From Armillaria gallica (Eukaryota > Basidiomycota > Agaricomycetes > Agaricales > Physalacriaceae): 64,000 bases of DNA. The notes beneath the pieces were generated by a model. That model was not told where the DNA came from and ran no database searches. It saw nothing but the letters and a program-made list of their open reading frames with translations. A program made the position numbers and the translations under genes. The stretch spans positions 124,001-188,000 of the forward strand of contig JBANDB010000017.1 of assembly GCA_037576215.1 (NCBI GenBank), in the 5' to 3' direction. Below are positions 1 to 10,900 of the stretch, in pieces (position 1 is the stretch's first letter; each line of letters starts with the position of its first letter).

Positions 1-1993
1 GTGTCCGTGTCTGGAAGTGGATGGGGTAGTTCACAAAATAGTCATAGGAATTGATCAAGATGATTCATTGGACCTTTACGGGCTGATGAGAGTGGAATTT
101 TTTTCGAATGAATGGTTGAGGAACAGTGGGATGGCGCATGTCAGGCCTGTAACGGCGCTTTCCGGATGAAAACGTGAAGATCTGGTCTCAGAGGCATGTT
201 TTCAAAATCAATTGGAATCGGATAGAGCATGTTCAACGCATTTTCCGCGATAGTCCGTCGAGAAAATAACCCTCTGTTGAATAGGATTGAGATGAATAAA
301 CGAATAATAGATTTTAGTATTACCATGTACAAGATGAGCACCCTGGATTTCGCTGTGTCGAAGTCGAGGTCGTCCAACCATGGAGGGAATTTGTAAGTGG
401 GAGTGCTGTGCAGACTGGAGTGTTGTGTTGGCTAGGTAAACGAGTGAGAGACGCCCTCTGATATTCTAGTCCGATAGAGAGTCAATACCATGGAGTTTAC
501 TCGACGCCTTGGTCGTTGCAGAAGGGGAAGAAAAGGCTTCATAGACTACGAAGGGGATATTGTATCGTTCGTCAGAAAGGGACTCAACCCGAAAAAGACG
601 CATGAGCTGTTACCAAAGAACGCACAGCGTTTAATGTCGGTGTCTGGTAGGAGGATTCCATTTTTATGTGTATGTGAGAGTAGATTAAGGAGGAGGGGTC
701 TCCTCGTACAAGGGAGCAGGGGGTACAAGTTGTGGAACCCACGAGGGATTGAAATCCCGCTATAAAAACGAAAAAGTCGTGGAACCCAAGGAGGCGAAAG
801 CCAATAATAGAGCACACCAAAATTGGACATACCAGTCAAAATGTATAGTAAGATAGAACAGCCTTTTCGCTGGCTTCTCGAGGTGTTGAGCATGGCCTTC
901 AGTTTCCCTGAACGTCCCCGCACAACCCGGTGCGCACATTCCCAGCCATGTCTCTTCGATAACGAACTAATCAAAAGAACCTTCGCCCGTGATGGGACCG
1001 TCCGTTCATAATCAAGCGCTGAGAAAAAGTCACCACCTTCAATAATGATTAGTACACCGATTCGACTGTATATCCAGTGTCCCGCAATTACAGCGTCCTT
1101 TGATTATGATCGGCCAAGGCGGCAACGGAGGTTACACCCCCACAAAATACACAAATCACCTGAAGAAATTGAATAACCGGGAGGATGGGCTGTGGTCACG
1201 AGAAGGAGGGACCTGAGTACAAAACCAATCAAACCGACAATTGAGTGTATCACTTGTTGCGGTTAAATAAAGGCAGAAACCAAAAAAAGGCTTCTCAGAA
1301 CGTTCTTGAAGGCCTGGTCCCGATTCAAAAGGGAAGCTGCGTGTGCCGTTTTGGAATTCTAGGGCAACCCAGTGGGGCCCTCTGTTGCAGCAGACCGTCA
1401 TCAAGCGCCAAGATGTATAACACCATTGAATATCGTCGACAAAGTTTATAGATCACTAAATGACGGTCAACTCGGATCGACCAGTTCATAGTAAGTAATT
1501 ACTGAATCCGCCACCGCCGCGCCACAGAGATAGTGAATATTCCCGCAGGAGGACTAGCGACCGAGAGAAAACTTTGAAAGCCAAAAGGTAGGGAAAGCCG
1601 TTTTCCCAGAACATGGACGCGTCGAACAAGACATTCTTCAGCGTGATCGTTTGAAGTCGATATGATTTTGGCATCAAAATCCGAAGGCACTGTCAAGGCA
1701 CAAATCAAACCACAAGGTATGCAATTGAAGACGCGACAATAAGGGGGCATTCTCCACATACCATCATGTGCTCTATATAAACGAGGCCAACTAACTAGAT
1801 TCATGACCGTTTTGGAAACAGGTCAGTTGCGGAGATGAAAGCTAGCTCTCTGAGTTCAAATTCACATCACGAAAAATCTCTTCACTTAGATCTCGGTTCG
1901 AAGAAACTCGTTTCTGGACTACACTGGGGCGCTAAACATTACAGATAAACAAGCAAAAATAATTATAGATATAATTGTCTAGATACGTGACCT
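1..1993. other. No recognisable gene
   Basis: Only short open frames occur here and none carries a motif I recognise. The most protein-like stretch is on the minus strand around 141-377, where an open frame could be joined to an upstream exon by a GTAATA...CAACAG intron near 270-324, but I could not extend it into a convincing gene. The stretch lies downstream of the aminotransferase gene, so it may hold the flank of a gene lying off the left edge. Confidence 0.5.
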
Positions 1994-3403
1994 CTAAGCG
2001 TCTTCACAAAGAACTCCCCAATTTTCCCACTGCACTCGACCTTCTTGGATATCAACCAGTCTGCGCCAGAGTGCGCCTCCCACTGGTCCTAACCCTTTCT
2101 CGTGGGGTGGCAACGTCAAATCATCGCCTTCGAAGCCAATCCTGCCAACTGGAGCCACAATAACTGCCGTTCCCACTCCGAACGCCTCCAGTAGCTTGCC
2201 TGCGTCACTCAACTTCTTCAGCTCGGACATAGTCACCTTTCTCTCCTGCGTATGGAGCTTAGGCAACCCGTTCAATTTTGTCCGGCCGTCATTGTGTGCT
2301 TGCATGAGCTCCAAAACGGACATGCGGGTCACTCCAGGAAGAATTGTACCGTCTAGCTCTGGAGTAGCGACGTCTACGCCATCATCGTCGTCACGCTTGA
2401 TGACAACAAAGAAGTTCATGGCGCCTGCCTCAGTGACGGCATCTCCAAGGAGCCATAGGATCTGATCGTAACCTCTCTTCGCCGCGATACGCTGGGGAAG
2501 GAATCCAGGAGCATAGTTTAATCCAAGCTTGTGACCACCTGTTCCTCCTGGCCAGGCACGCACGTTTTCATTCACGGCAAGAAGAGAAAGTGGCTTCGGG
2601 CCTGTACGGAAGTAGGGACCCGTAGGGGATACGATCACGTAGAGGAGTGCTTGATCGGAAGCGGCAACACCCAAAGCAGCGCGTGTTCCAATGATAGTAG
2701 GACGGATGTACAAGCTATGTCCTTCGGCAGTGGGTATCCAACGCTGTTCAACCATAACTAGGCGCTTTATCAATGCCAGGAGAGCATCTGTGTTGAATGG
2801 CTGATCCACGAACCCGAGTTAGTTGCAAGATTTCGTTGCCGAATTCGACGGGGGACTTACGGGTAAAGCAACACGTTCTGCAGACCTCGCGAGACGTGCC
2901 ATATTTTTCTCAGGTCTAAACAAGCGAGGCTTCCCATCTGGGCCCACGTAAGCCTGTGGTCGACGGTTAGCAAACCAGTACAGTTGTACGATCATGACGC
3001 ACATACCTTCATTCCCTCGAAGAGATTTGTACAGTACTGGAAGCAAGAGCTCATAGGATCCAGACTTAGAGGCGCATATGGTTTTATTTCGGGTGTGGAC
3101 CATCCCGTTGAAGGCTCGAAGCTGACAACCAGCATATGGTCAGTGGTGACCTAAAAGTAAGGATAAATGAGTATGACATTGATGCTGAAGTTGAAGAGAG
3201 GCTCACAGCTCCAAAAACCAACGACTCGTTATCCGGTACAGGCTTCAAGGAGTCGGCAAGCGTAATGGTGAGCTCTGATGCCTAGAAATCGAGTCAGAAA
3301 TTCAAGCCGCTCACAAAACGTTCAGTAGTATGCGCACATCAAGATCCGGAACGCTAGAAACACCCTCTAGGACGCAGTTACCAACAGATTTCCAGAAAGA
3401 CAT
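1994..3403 (-). CDS. Branched-chain amino acid aminotransferase (fold-type IV PLP enzyme)
   Basis: Catalyses PLP-dependent, reversible transamination of Leu, Ile and Val with 2-oxoglutarate. Visible family features: an N-terminal EPSTGWSTPEIKPY stretch, YCTNLFEGMKAY, the FRPEKNMARL segment, GGTGGHKLGLNYAP with the PLP-binding lysine, and a C-terminal FGVGTAVIVAPVGRI block. The last exon (1994 to about 2804) holds most of the protein. Upstream exons are joined by short introns, for example after ERVALP and after FEGMK. The start at 3403 (MSFWKSVGN) needs a weak GTTTTG donor to reach the next exon in frame, so the first exon is the least certain part. No strong mitochondrial presequence is evident, so a cytosolic form is possible but not shown. 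Confidence 0.9.
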
Positions 3404-3610
3404 TTCGTTTCGAGTGAAAAGTGAGTGGACGGGAGTGGGAAATTATCGTGGTGAGTGACAGAACGACGATCGCCAGGGAAAACTTTCTTCAATTTTTTAT
3501 TATCTTATCATAGATGTATTTTTTATCACATCAGCGATCGGACTTTCGGACTTTCGGAGCACACACGTTATGTCATCGGGCGAAAACATGGAAGGGCTTT
3601 CGGAACTGCC

Positions 3611-5800
3611 TCAATTCTCTCTATTGCAAAGCCTGAGTACTGCTACAGACTCCACATGCGAAGTCTGAGGGAACAAATCAAATCCTCGGAGGCTCTCTAA
3701 CACATACTTTTTCCCTCTCGAATCAAACTCTACTGCCCTCAAAAGCAGCCCGGTATCTCTCGCCTGCGTATGAACATTACAGCTCACATACACCACCGTC
3801 TGCGGAAGGAAGCCAACCAGTTGATTGATAAAGTTCATATCTGTACCCTTTCGCGGCGGGTCGATAACCACCGCTGTATGTTCCGGAGGAAATTCCTTGA
3901 CGACGTCAAAAATATTTGCCGCATCACCTTTTCTGAATGAACATTTCGTCGAGGGGATGTTGTTGAGTCGCGCGTTACGCTTGGCGTACATGATCGAATC
4001 TGCAGAGAGTTCTATACCTGATACGACGTCGAAATAGGGCGCCAGAGTGAGGGCGAATAAGCCCGCTCCACAGTAAGTATCGATAAGATGAGTCGGCTTT
4101 GAGATGATGCCAGGGGGGAAGATAGCTTCGCGAATATATTGTGTGAAGGTGGGAAGAATGGAGTTGTTATTTTGGAAGAACGATCCCCCATTAAATTCGA
4201 AAAATGTGTTATCCACACGTTCTCGCACTGAAGCATTATTGTTCGTTATGCAGATCTTGGTGTTCATCGCATCGGCGAGCTCATCAGGCGTCAGGGATGA
4301 AGATAAGGGAAGAGGCACATCGGTGTTTAAAGACTCCCGCAAAAGTAGGGTTGAGCCTTTCTTGAACGTCGAAAGAGCGCTGACAAAAAGGTTAGCTTGG
4401 ATGCTCCACACGGGAGAGCAGATAACACACTCATGAATTTTCTTTCGAGCGATAGGTAACGTCTCGTTCAAAACGGGAGTGGCTATGGGGCATTCCTGAG
4501 AAGAAGGTCAATTACGAGTCCGTATATCGGGTATCCACTTACCTCGATGTCGACCACACGCGGTCTAGAGGCATCATTGAAGCCAATACAAAAGGGATCG
4601 CCGGGAGTGCCGTTCGATTTCAGCTGGAAGTGCGGTGTAATTTTCGTCCGGTATCCATACTGCAACGGCGAGCCAATCGTCGGCAGAATTTCGGGTACCT
4701 CAGAATCAGGGAGTTCTATAGCAGCGTAAGCTGCCATTTTGCAGTACGATGCGATCACTCACTTGAGTACTTTTTGTACGCGTTGAGCACGACATTTCTT
4801 TTGAACTTCAGTTGATTCTCATAAGAAACCATCTGTGCTAGGCTCAGAAGCAATACCAATGAATGCGTGATTACATTTCTCACCTGACTCTGACACCCTC
4901 CGCACGTTCTGAAGTATTTGCACTTGACCAAGCTCTCATCCCTGATCTCCAAATTGGGTTCCACAACTTCCAAGAGGTCGCAAAGCGAGTGCAGTCTCTC
5001 ATGACGATGCACCTTGACACGAACTGTTTCGCCCGGGAAACAGAAGGGTATAACCAATACCCACGGCCGGCCTTTTGATTCGGGCGCGAGAGCCAATGAA
5101 GTTGCTACCATTCGAAAATTTAGAATCAATAATCTAAACGAAGCGCGAGCCACATACCATTGGAGCACATATGAACAACCTTCACCTCGAGCTCCTCGAA
5201 TTTCTCGAATGGTGAGGAGAATTCCGTCTCTGATGCTATAGCCTGATCTACGACGTCCTTTCCCAAAAGTGCCACGATATCTTGCCACTGGACATCTTCT
5301 GGGGAGCAATGTTCTGGCATAGTTTTGCGTAACCTTCGCATCTTCTTGTCGGCCTTTTTGCTGCTCTTCTTGTCTACTCGTACTTTTTTGGTTGGAGGTG
5401 GCCCAACAGCCGGCTCGTCCCCCAGTTCCTCGACAGTCCTAACATGCCCTGCATGACTCTCGCTACCCATAGTTTCCACTGGAGTCATCGTAGCATCGTT
5501 CAAAGTTTCATCCTGAATCTCCTTCGCAACTTGACTCGTCTCGATTGGAGTCTCCTTCGAGTATTCGACCTGAATCTCGATCGTCTCGAGCCCCTTCACT
5601 ACTGCAGCCGGTTCAATAGTATTCGATGCCATCGCGTCCAGGGTCAAAATTTTGTGATGAGTTAGAGGCCCCAATTTCCCCGCGTCTGTAGGTGCTCGGC
5701 TAAATGTTGGCTTGAAGATTAAAGGCTCAGATTTGAGCTTTGCCCGTGTGCTGGTGGTGTAGTAGCGGAACAGAGAGAGGCCCCGCCGGCGACAAAACAT
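3611..5800 (-). CDS. TRM2: tRNA (uracil-5-)-methyltransferase, TRM2/RumA-type
   Basis: SAM-dependent m5U methyltransferase expected to make m5U54 in the tRNA T-loop. The N-terminal exon is basic and acidic low-complexity sequence. It is followed by a TRAM-like segment (FPGETVRVKVHRH) and a cysteine cluster, CKYFRTCGGCQSQ, that fits the family's iron-sulfur or zinc site. Next comes the SPLQYGYRTK region. The catalytic domain is in the last exon: DTYCGAGLFALTL (SAM loop), VIDPPRKG and YVSCN, the latter carrying the catalytic cysteine. At least three introns interrupt the gene. Starting at the first ATG (5800) gives an N-terminus rich in Arg, Ser and Thr and free of acids (MFCRRRGLSLFRYYTT), which looks like a mitochondrial presequence; a second Met, MASNTIE, lies about 55 codons downstream and could give a cytosolic form. 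Confidence 0.9.
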
Positions 5801-6164
5801 GCACAACGCACGGTACGATGAGAACGCAAAGGACAGAAACGGAAGGTAGAAGGCGGGGTATGAGTGTTTATTGCCGACTCCTACCTATTTGGGAATACAC
5901 CACCTTTGATTGGTTCAAAGTCGACTAGAAATTACGTACTGCATGGTTAGTTGGATTAGAGGGTATACATTGAAGTGGTAAACTGTAGTGTTAGGGTATA
6001 GCATGCGAAATGGTATCGTAAAAAGATCGAACGGTAATGAGAATTAGAAATGCGAATGAAAACAGAAGAGGAAAGACGACATTCTAAACGACTTTTGTGT
6101 GTTTCAAGACGCTACAAAAAATTCCCGTAAGAACATGCCGAAAACAAGGAAAACAAGCCACTCA

Positions 6165-8465
6165 CTAGTTCAGCGCCTCTTTGTCGACATGTGGATCCTT
6201 GCCATCGCCTACCATGATCTTGAGGCCCTTGCTCGGAACGCCATTATTTAGGACATGCATCCAACCAGGACCTGGAGGATATACTTCTGGTGTCGGAGGT
6301 CCGGTAACAACGAGGCATTTGCCCTCAATAACCATGTCCAGATAGACTAGCCGAGAGTTTGCGTGGACTCCATGCGTCACATATCCATAGTCAATTAGCG
6401 CGACTGTAATTTCAGGAGTGAGAAACATAAAGATATGCAAAGGTAGAACGCACGTACCCTTTACACTAATAGGTTCTGTGCCTCCAAATGTGACACACAC
6501 GCGTATCTTCTGCCCGTAATGTATCTGCTTCGGCATCCGGTCGATAGTCGGTCTGGCCATATCCATGTAAGGTGGGTTGAGCCACTCTGCCCTGTACTCC
6601 GTCCCATATTTCACATCGCTACGGTCCAGGTTTGGGTTGCTTCCTGCGATCATGACACCGCCGGACGGCGTCAATGTAGCCACACTATGATACAACCGCG
6701 CAATGTCACTTGTAACGCCAGTAGATGAAAACCGCTTGCCAGATTCGGCGGTGGGATCATATATGATGGATTCGAAGACTGGGTGATCAGCGTTGGAAGC
6801 TCCGACTTGGTCCTTAGTGTTGCCGTAGCCGGCTATCCCAGAACCAGCGCCGTTGACAATGACAACCTGGCCTGTAGGAAGAAGCACAGCATCTGCCATA
6901 GTTCGAGCTTGAGGCATAGTTTCGCCTTGCCAACCTTTACTGATCCCTTCGTCCGTAAGAAGTATCCGGAAGCACAGCGAAGAGGCAGGATCTTGCGAGG
7001 AGATTTCGTACGAAGCCTTCTGATCATCGACGGTGGACCCACCGCACAGAAGAACTTCCGGCGCATAGTCATTCTCACTTGACAAAGGAAGAAGCACGCC
7101 AGTGCCAGTCATGGGATAGGTAACTCGAACGCCGTTAGGAATCTGAGGAAGCCTCCGTTCCGTGTTGGTCTTCCAGTCGTAAATCATGGCGTCACGATTA
7201 GCTGCGATGAAGACTGTGCCGTCCGGGAGTGAAAACGCGATAGGAAATAAGTTGGAATTGAGAGTGTCGACAAGGAACGGGGAATGAATCGGCATGCCCT
7301 TCGATCCGTGTATCGATTTGGGAGGCCAAAACTCAAAGGTAGGGTTATTCATGGTAGCGTTATTGATCCATCCACCTTTTTTCGAGCCTCCGATTATCAT
7401 GGCGGATCCATCCGAAATGCGAATAACGGTATTGTACCATCTTGGACTAGCAATTCGAATCTTGGAATGATCCTCGTAGATATCGCATTTATCGACGGAC
7501 GCGTGATCACAAGGGTCGAAAAGACGAATAGCTTGCAGTCCATTGGTGTCGCCAAAATCGGCAGCAGAAGTGCGATCCACGACAATTGGATTACCGCCAA
7601 CGTTGATCAGTTGCCCATTACGAAGGAAGGTGCCACCTGCACAGAATGAATTCGACTTCAAGCGGAGAGGTTTGAGAGAGTGATTATCGAGATTGTATAG
7701 TGCGCCCCAAGCGGGGTGCCCGTCGACATCGAGAGGATTGTGTTCGACTTTGTCGATAATGATCGCGTGCGTATTAGAAATTACCGCCAGCTGCATAGCA
7801 TTAACTCCGGTCTCGCCCTTTTGAATAAGCTTCCAGGGTGGATTGGCTGGTGCCTCTTCCATCAAGTTGAGAAAAGATGAAGTTGCGGGAAGACTATGCT
7901 GTACAGGTGGTGTAGCCGACAATGACGATAGTGATTGTTGAGTAACGACGAAGGCGTCGATATCCATAACAGAACGAGAACCGGGATGAAGCTCTTGGTC
8001 GGTATTCTTGATCTTCAGGATGTGCTTCCCAGGCTTGAGACCGGATACACTAAATATCCTTTGACCCTTCCTTGACACAGAGCTCCAAGAATCGACCTGT
8101 TGCACTATTATTCCATCCAGGTAGACATAGTGAGCGCCGTGATACCTGCCAACATTCCCAAACCATTCGATTCCGGTACCAGTGAACGAAAATGTGACTT
8201 CAGCGTGTTTGTCATTCGTTGTTCGGGTAGACCCTCGATAATGGTCGCCGTGATAGGACTCCGTCCAGTGTCCGCGGTAGAGAACCAATGAAGATGATGA
8301 ATCGTAAGCTTTCGAGCCGGGCGGGATGTAGAAAGGCGTGAAGGCAGTGATATCGGTTGACCCTGGCGTAGTATGCCCATTCCAGGCAGGGTCAGCCGCT
8401 AGAGTGCAAGTCAAGAACGCCAAAGAGAAAGATATCGCGTAGACGAGATATCGAGATAGAGCCAT
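6165..8465 (-). CDS. Secreted copper radical oxidase, glyoxal-oxidase-like (CAZy AA5)
   Basis: Predicted extracellular enzyme oxidising small aldehydes or alcohols to acids or aldehydes with H2O2 release, which can feed ligninolytic peroxidases. It starts with a signal peptide (about residues 1-23), then a beta-rich domain of about 150 residues with Tyr/Trp/His-rich surfaces, then a seven-bladed kelch-like oxidase domain and a C-terminal DUF1929-type domain. The active-site set is present: Cys275 in FCAGGT and Tyr344 in RWYNT (expected thioether cross-link), Tyr592-His593 in ARLYHSVATL, and a His in YVTHGVHANSR. One intron, 6404-6457 (GTACGT...TTACAG, 54 nt), happens to be open in frame and must be removed to give SVKVALIDYG; left in, it would add 18 residues to the DUF1929 domain. 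The N-terminal domain is longer than in classical glyoxal oxidase. Confidence 0.92.
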   Translation of the reverse strand: MALSRYLVYAISFSLAFLTCTLAADPAWNGHTTPGSTDITAFTPFYIPPGSKAYDSSSSLVLYRGHWTESYHGDHYRGSTRTTNDKHAEVTFSFTGTGIEWFGNVGRYHGAHYVYLDGIIVQQVDSWSSVSRKGQRIFSVSGLKPGKHILKIKNTDQELHPGSRSVMDIDAFVVTQQSLSSLSATPPVQHSLPATSSFLNLMEEAPANPPWKLIQKGETGVNAMQLAVISNTHAIIIDKVEHNPLDVDGHPAWGALYNLDNHSLKPLRLKSNSFCAGGTFLRNGQLINVGGNPIVVDRTSAADFGDTNGLQAIRLFDPCDHASVDKCDIYEDHSKIRIASPRWYNTVIRISDGSAMIIGGSKKGGWINNATMNNPTFEFWPPKSIHGSKGMPIHSPFLVDTLNSNLFPIAFSLPDGTVFIAANRDAMIYDWKTNTERRLPQIPNGVRVTYPMTGTGVLLPLSSENDYAPEVLLCGGSTVDDQKASYEISSQDPASSLCFRILLTDEGISKGWQGETMPQARTMADAVLLPTGQVVIVNGAGSGIAGYGNTKDQVGASNADHPVFESIIYDPTAESGKRFSSTGVTSDIARLYHSVATLTPSGGVMIAGSNPNLDRSDVKYGTEYRAEWLNPPYMDMARPTIDRMPKQIHYGQKIRVCVTFGGTEPISVKGTCVLPLHIFMFLTPEITVALIDYGYVTHGVHANSRLVYLDMVIEGKCLVVTGPPTPEVYPPGPGWMHVLNNGVPSKGLKIMVGDGKDPHVDKEALN

Positions 8466-8667
8466 CCGATATTACAGAAACTGATGCACGAGTAGATGGT
8501 GGTAGTAAGGAAGTAAGAGGTTTGAACGCGAAAGCTGAAGATCGCGGCGCGTGTGTCCCGTGATGCGTCATTTGTTTGTATCCAACACCGAAGCCAAGCT
8601 GCCCATTTTTTTCCATCAGTGCACGTTGAAAGGACTAGAACACACTCAACCAAACGGCTCACTTGCA

Positions 8668-9672
8668 ATGGTCGCAACTCACGCTCAACAACCTTCCTCA
8701 TCTACCTCGACTGCACCCAAAAAGAACCGGCGAAAATTAGGCAAGAAAACGTCCAAAAATGCAGATGCCGACCAGGATATGCCCGACGCTCAACCCGTCC
8801 TAGGTGCAGGGGATGACGACGAGCTGATGATTGACGTCGAATCCGTTACGATACCCCAACCCACAGCAGCACCAACTTTTGAGCCATTACCTGCCAATGC
8901 CGATAGAACGATACTCAAGTCGGAAACGAGGCGGATACCTATACCGCCACACCGGATGACGCCTCTCAAAAAGGATTGGGTATTGATATTCGGGCCTCTT
9001 ACAGAGATTCTGGGGCTACAGGTGCGGATGAATGTCCAACGTAGATGTGTCGAGGCACGAGTAAGTTTGGTCCGGTTTTCTATCGAATACTCCTTCATCC
9101 CGACTACAGACGTCAAAACATACCAAGGATATTGGCGCGATACAGAAAGGCGCTGACTTTATCAAAGCCTACGCGCTAGGATTTGATGTTAATGTACGGA
9201 TACTCACTATTTCTCACCATTCGTCATGCTGATGCGTCTGTAGGATGCCATCGCTCTTCTTCGTCTTGATGATCTCTACCTTGACTCGTTTGAGATCAAG
9301 GACGTGAAAACATTACACGGAGACCATCTCTCGCGAGCCATTGGTGAGGATTTCGCCCAATTACAATTATGTTTTACTCATCTTTTCGTCCTGCAGGCCG
9401 AATCGCGGGCCAAGACGGCAAAACAAAATTCACAATCGAAAACGCTAGCAGAACACGTATAGTTCTAGCAGACACGTACGTATTGTCTCTGCGTACTTTT
9501 GGTCAAACTCAATTCATTCGTATCTGGTAGAAAAATACACATCATGGGATCCTTTCAAAATATCAAAGTTGCTCGGGACGCTATCGTCTCGCTTATTCTG
9601 GGATCTCCACCCGGAAAGGTGTATGCTGGCTTGAGGACGGTTAGCAGCCGCATGCGACAACGAGCACTGTGA
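8668..9672 (+). CDS. PNO1: Pre-rRNA-processing KH protein PNO1/Dim2
   Basis: Nucleolar 40S assembly factor that binds pre-18S rRNA near its 3' end and works with Nob1 and Dim1. Five exons: 8668-9060, 9110-9193, 9244-9343, 9397-9475 and 9531-9672, all with canonical GT-AG junctions that keep the frame. The N-terminus is basic then acidic, as usual. The conserved core is visible as [49 protein letters not shown], a [14 protein letters not shown] segment and the terminal [17 protein letters not shown] block. The start is the first ATG opening MVATHAQQ; in-frame upstream sequence has no supporting homology. It is divergent from the copper radical oxidase, about 200 bp away. Confidence 0.95.
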
Positions 9673-10072
9673 TCATATCCGTACATCATGCATGTATACT
9701 ACACTACTTAGAGCTGTATGGCTATTTACCTTCCTCGTAATGTAATATAGGATACACTGGAAACAACACGACCATTCCCGGATATCTCACATTTGGGATT
9801 GCGTGTACAAAATATCTTGAACCGTGTTGGCACCAACACTGGGACTCGAGGTCCAAGTGCCTTGGACATCTCATAAAATTTTTCTGACGAAAATATTCCT
9901 TGCTGGGTGGACAATGACAGCGCCGATGAGCATAGACATTATTCTCCGCGTCTGCTGTCACGATTAAGTCTTTTACGAGTAGCCGAAATCATGCCTAACT
10001 CAAAACATAGCATTGAAGCGCGCAGTATGAGCATAGATAAAGCATGTATGCATAGATCATACAATCCGACGT
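9673..10072. other. Convergent 3' intergenic stretch
   Basis: Lies between the 3' ends of PNO1 and the eL14 gene. Contains only short frames in all six readings and several ATGCAT-type short repeats near 9684-9700 and 10042-10056. I see no gene here. Confidence 0.5.
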
Positions 10073-10728
10073 CTATGCCTTCTTCGCCAGAGCCTTCCTG
10101 ACGAGATCCCGTCTCTGCTTCTTCAACAACTGCACCTCGAACCGTCCAAAGTCATTGAGCTTCCGCCTCTGCTCGAGCGCTGCCCGCTTCGTCGCCCACT
10201 TGCTGCCCTCCCACTTGGCGATGGTAGCTTCCTTCTCGAGCTGCTTTTTGATGACACCTGATCCTGCACCGCGGGGGAGTTTGGTGAGTTTGTGGGGCGT
10301 TAGGGTGAGGTGCTTGTAGGGGAAAGCCTGGCGGGGAACGGAGGTGGTAGGGCCATCGATTATTGCCTGGATACGCGCCATATGAGCGTCGTGATAAAGA
10401 TCATAGAGGAAAGATAACGCACCCGGTTGTGGTCAATTATTTCAGCAATGACTGCAACCTGACCGGCGCTGGGGCCAGATTTGAGTAGGACCACTAACAG
10501 GATCGTCAAAAATATGTTCGCAATACAAGACTGTCGAACGCACCACGGCCCACCTCGACGAAACGCTTGAAGTTGGATTCCTGGATACAGAATATCAGCA
10601 AATGCACTCCTCTGCCAAAACGTCATCCAAGTTGGAATCCTTCAATCCATCCTCTTCCACTTCGTTTTTCCGCCCAAAGTGACATAGTCTGGCTTAAGAG
10701 CATGAAAGGATGCCTCACTCACCGACAT
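10073..10728 (-). CDS. RPL14: 60S ribosomal protein eL14 (L14)
   Basis: Structural protein of the large ribosomal subunit. The coding sequence is split into a tiny first exon (ATGTCG, 10723-10728), an exon encoding ESNFKRFVEVGR, an exon encoding VVLLKSGPSAGQVAVIAEII (KOW-type segment) and a last exon beginning near DGPTTSVPRQAFPYKHLTL. The C-terminal half is lysine- and arginine-rich and ends in VRKALAKKA, as expected. Early, very short coding exons are typical of basidiomycete ribosomal protein genes. It shares a short upstream region of about 170 bp with the divergent URI-like gene. Confidence 0.93.
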
Positions 10729-10900
10729 GACGGATAGTTTTGGGTCTTGATGATGTCGACGGCGACGGCGAGATTTTTCGTTGGCGTTGAGGAGGGTGGG
10801 AACAAAGTATTTGGACGTGCTTGGATTTCGGGAGAGTCGGGCCGGACTCCAGCTTTACAGTGCAATTCGCGCTTCCTCTGCTCTACTACTATCTACTGCC
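10729..10900. promoter_or_regulatory. Bidirectional promoter region, RPL14 / URI-like gene
   Basis: Only about 170 bp separates the two start codons, so both promoters must lie here or overlap the 5' UTRs. No TATA box is evident on either strand. The region contains a GTCGACGGCGACGGCGA GC-rich tract at about 10757-10771. Inference from gene arrangement only. Confidence 0.45.

Noticed and set aside
490..765. Plus-strand frame of 91 codons near the left edge
   Set aside because: Arg/Lys-rich composition, no motif, overlapped by longer frames on the other strand; nothing distinguishes it from chance.
6404..6457. Continuous 766-codon frame of the copper radical oxidase read without an intron
   Set aside because: The segment is a canonical 54-nt GT-AG intron that is open by chance; removing it restores the conserved oxidase sequence.
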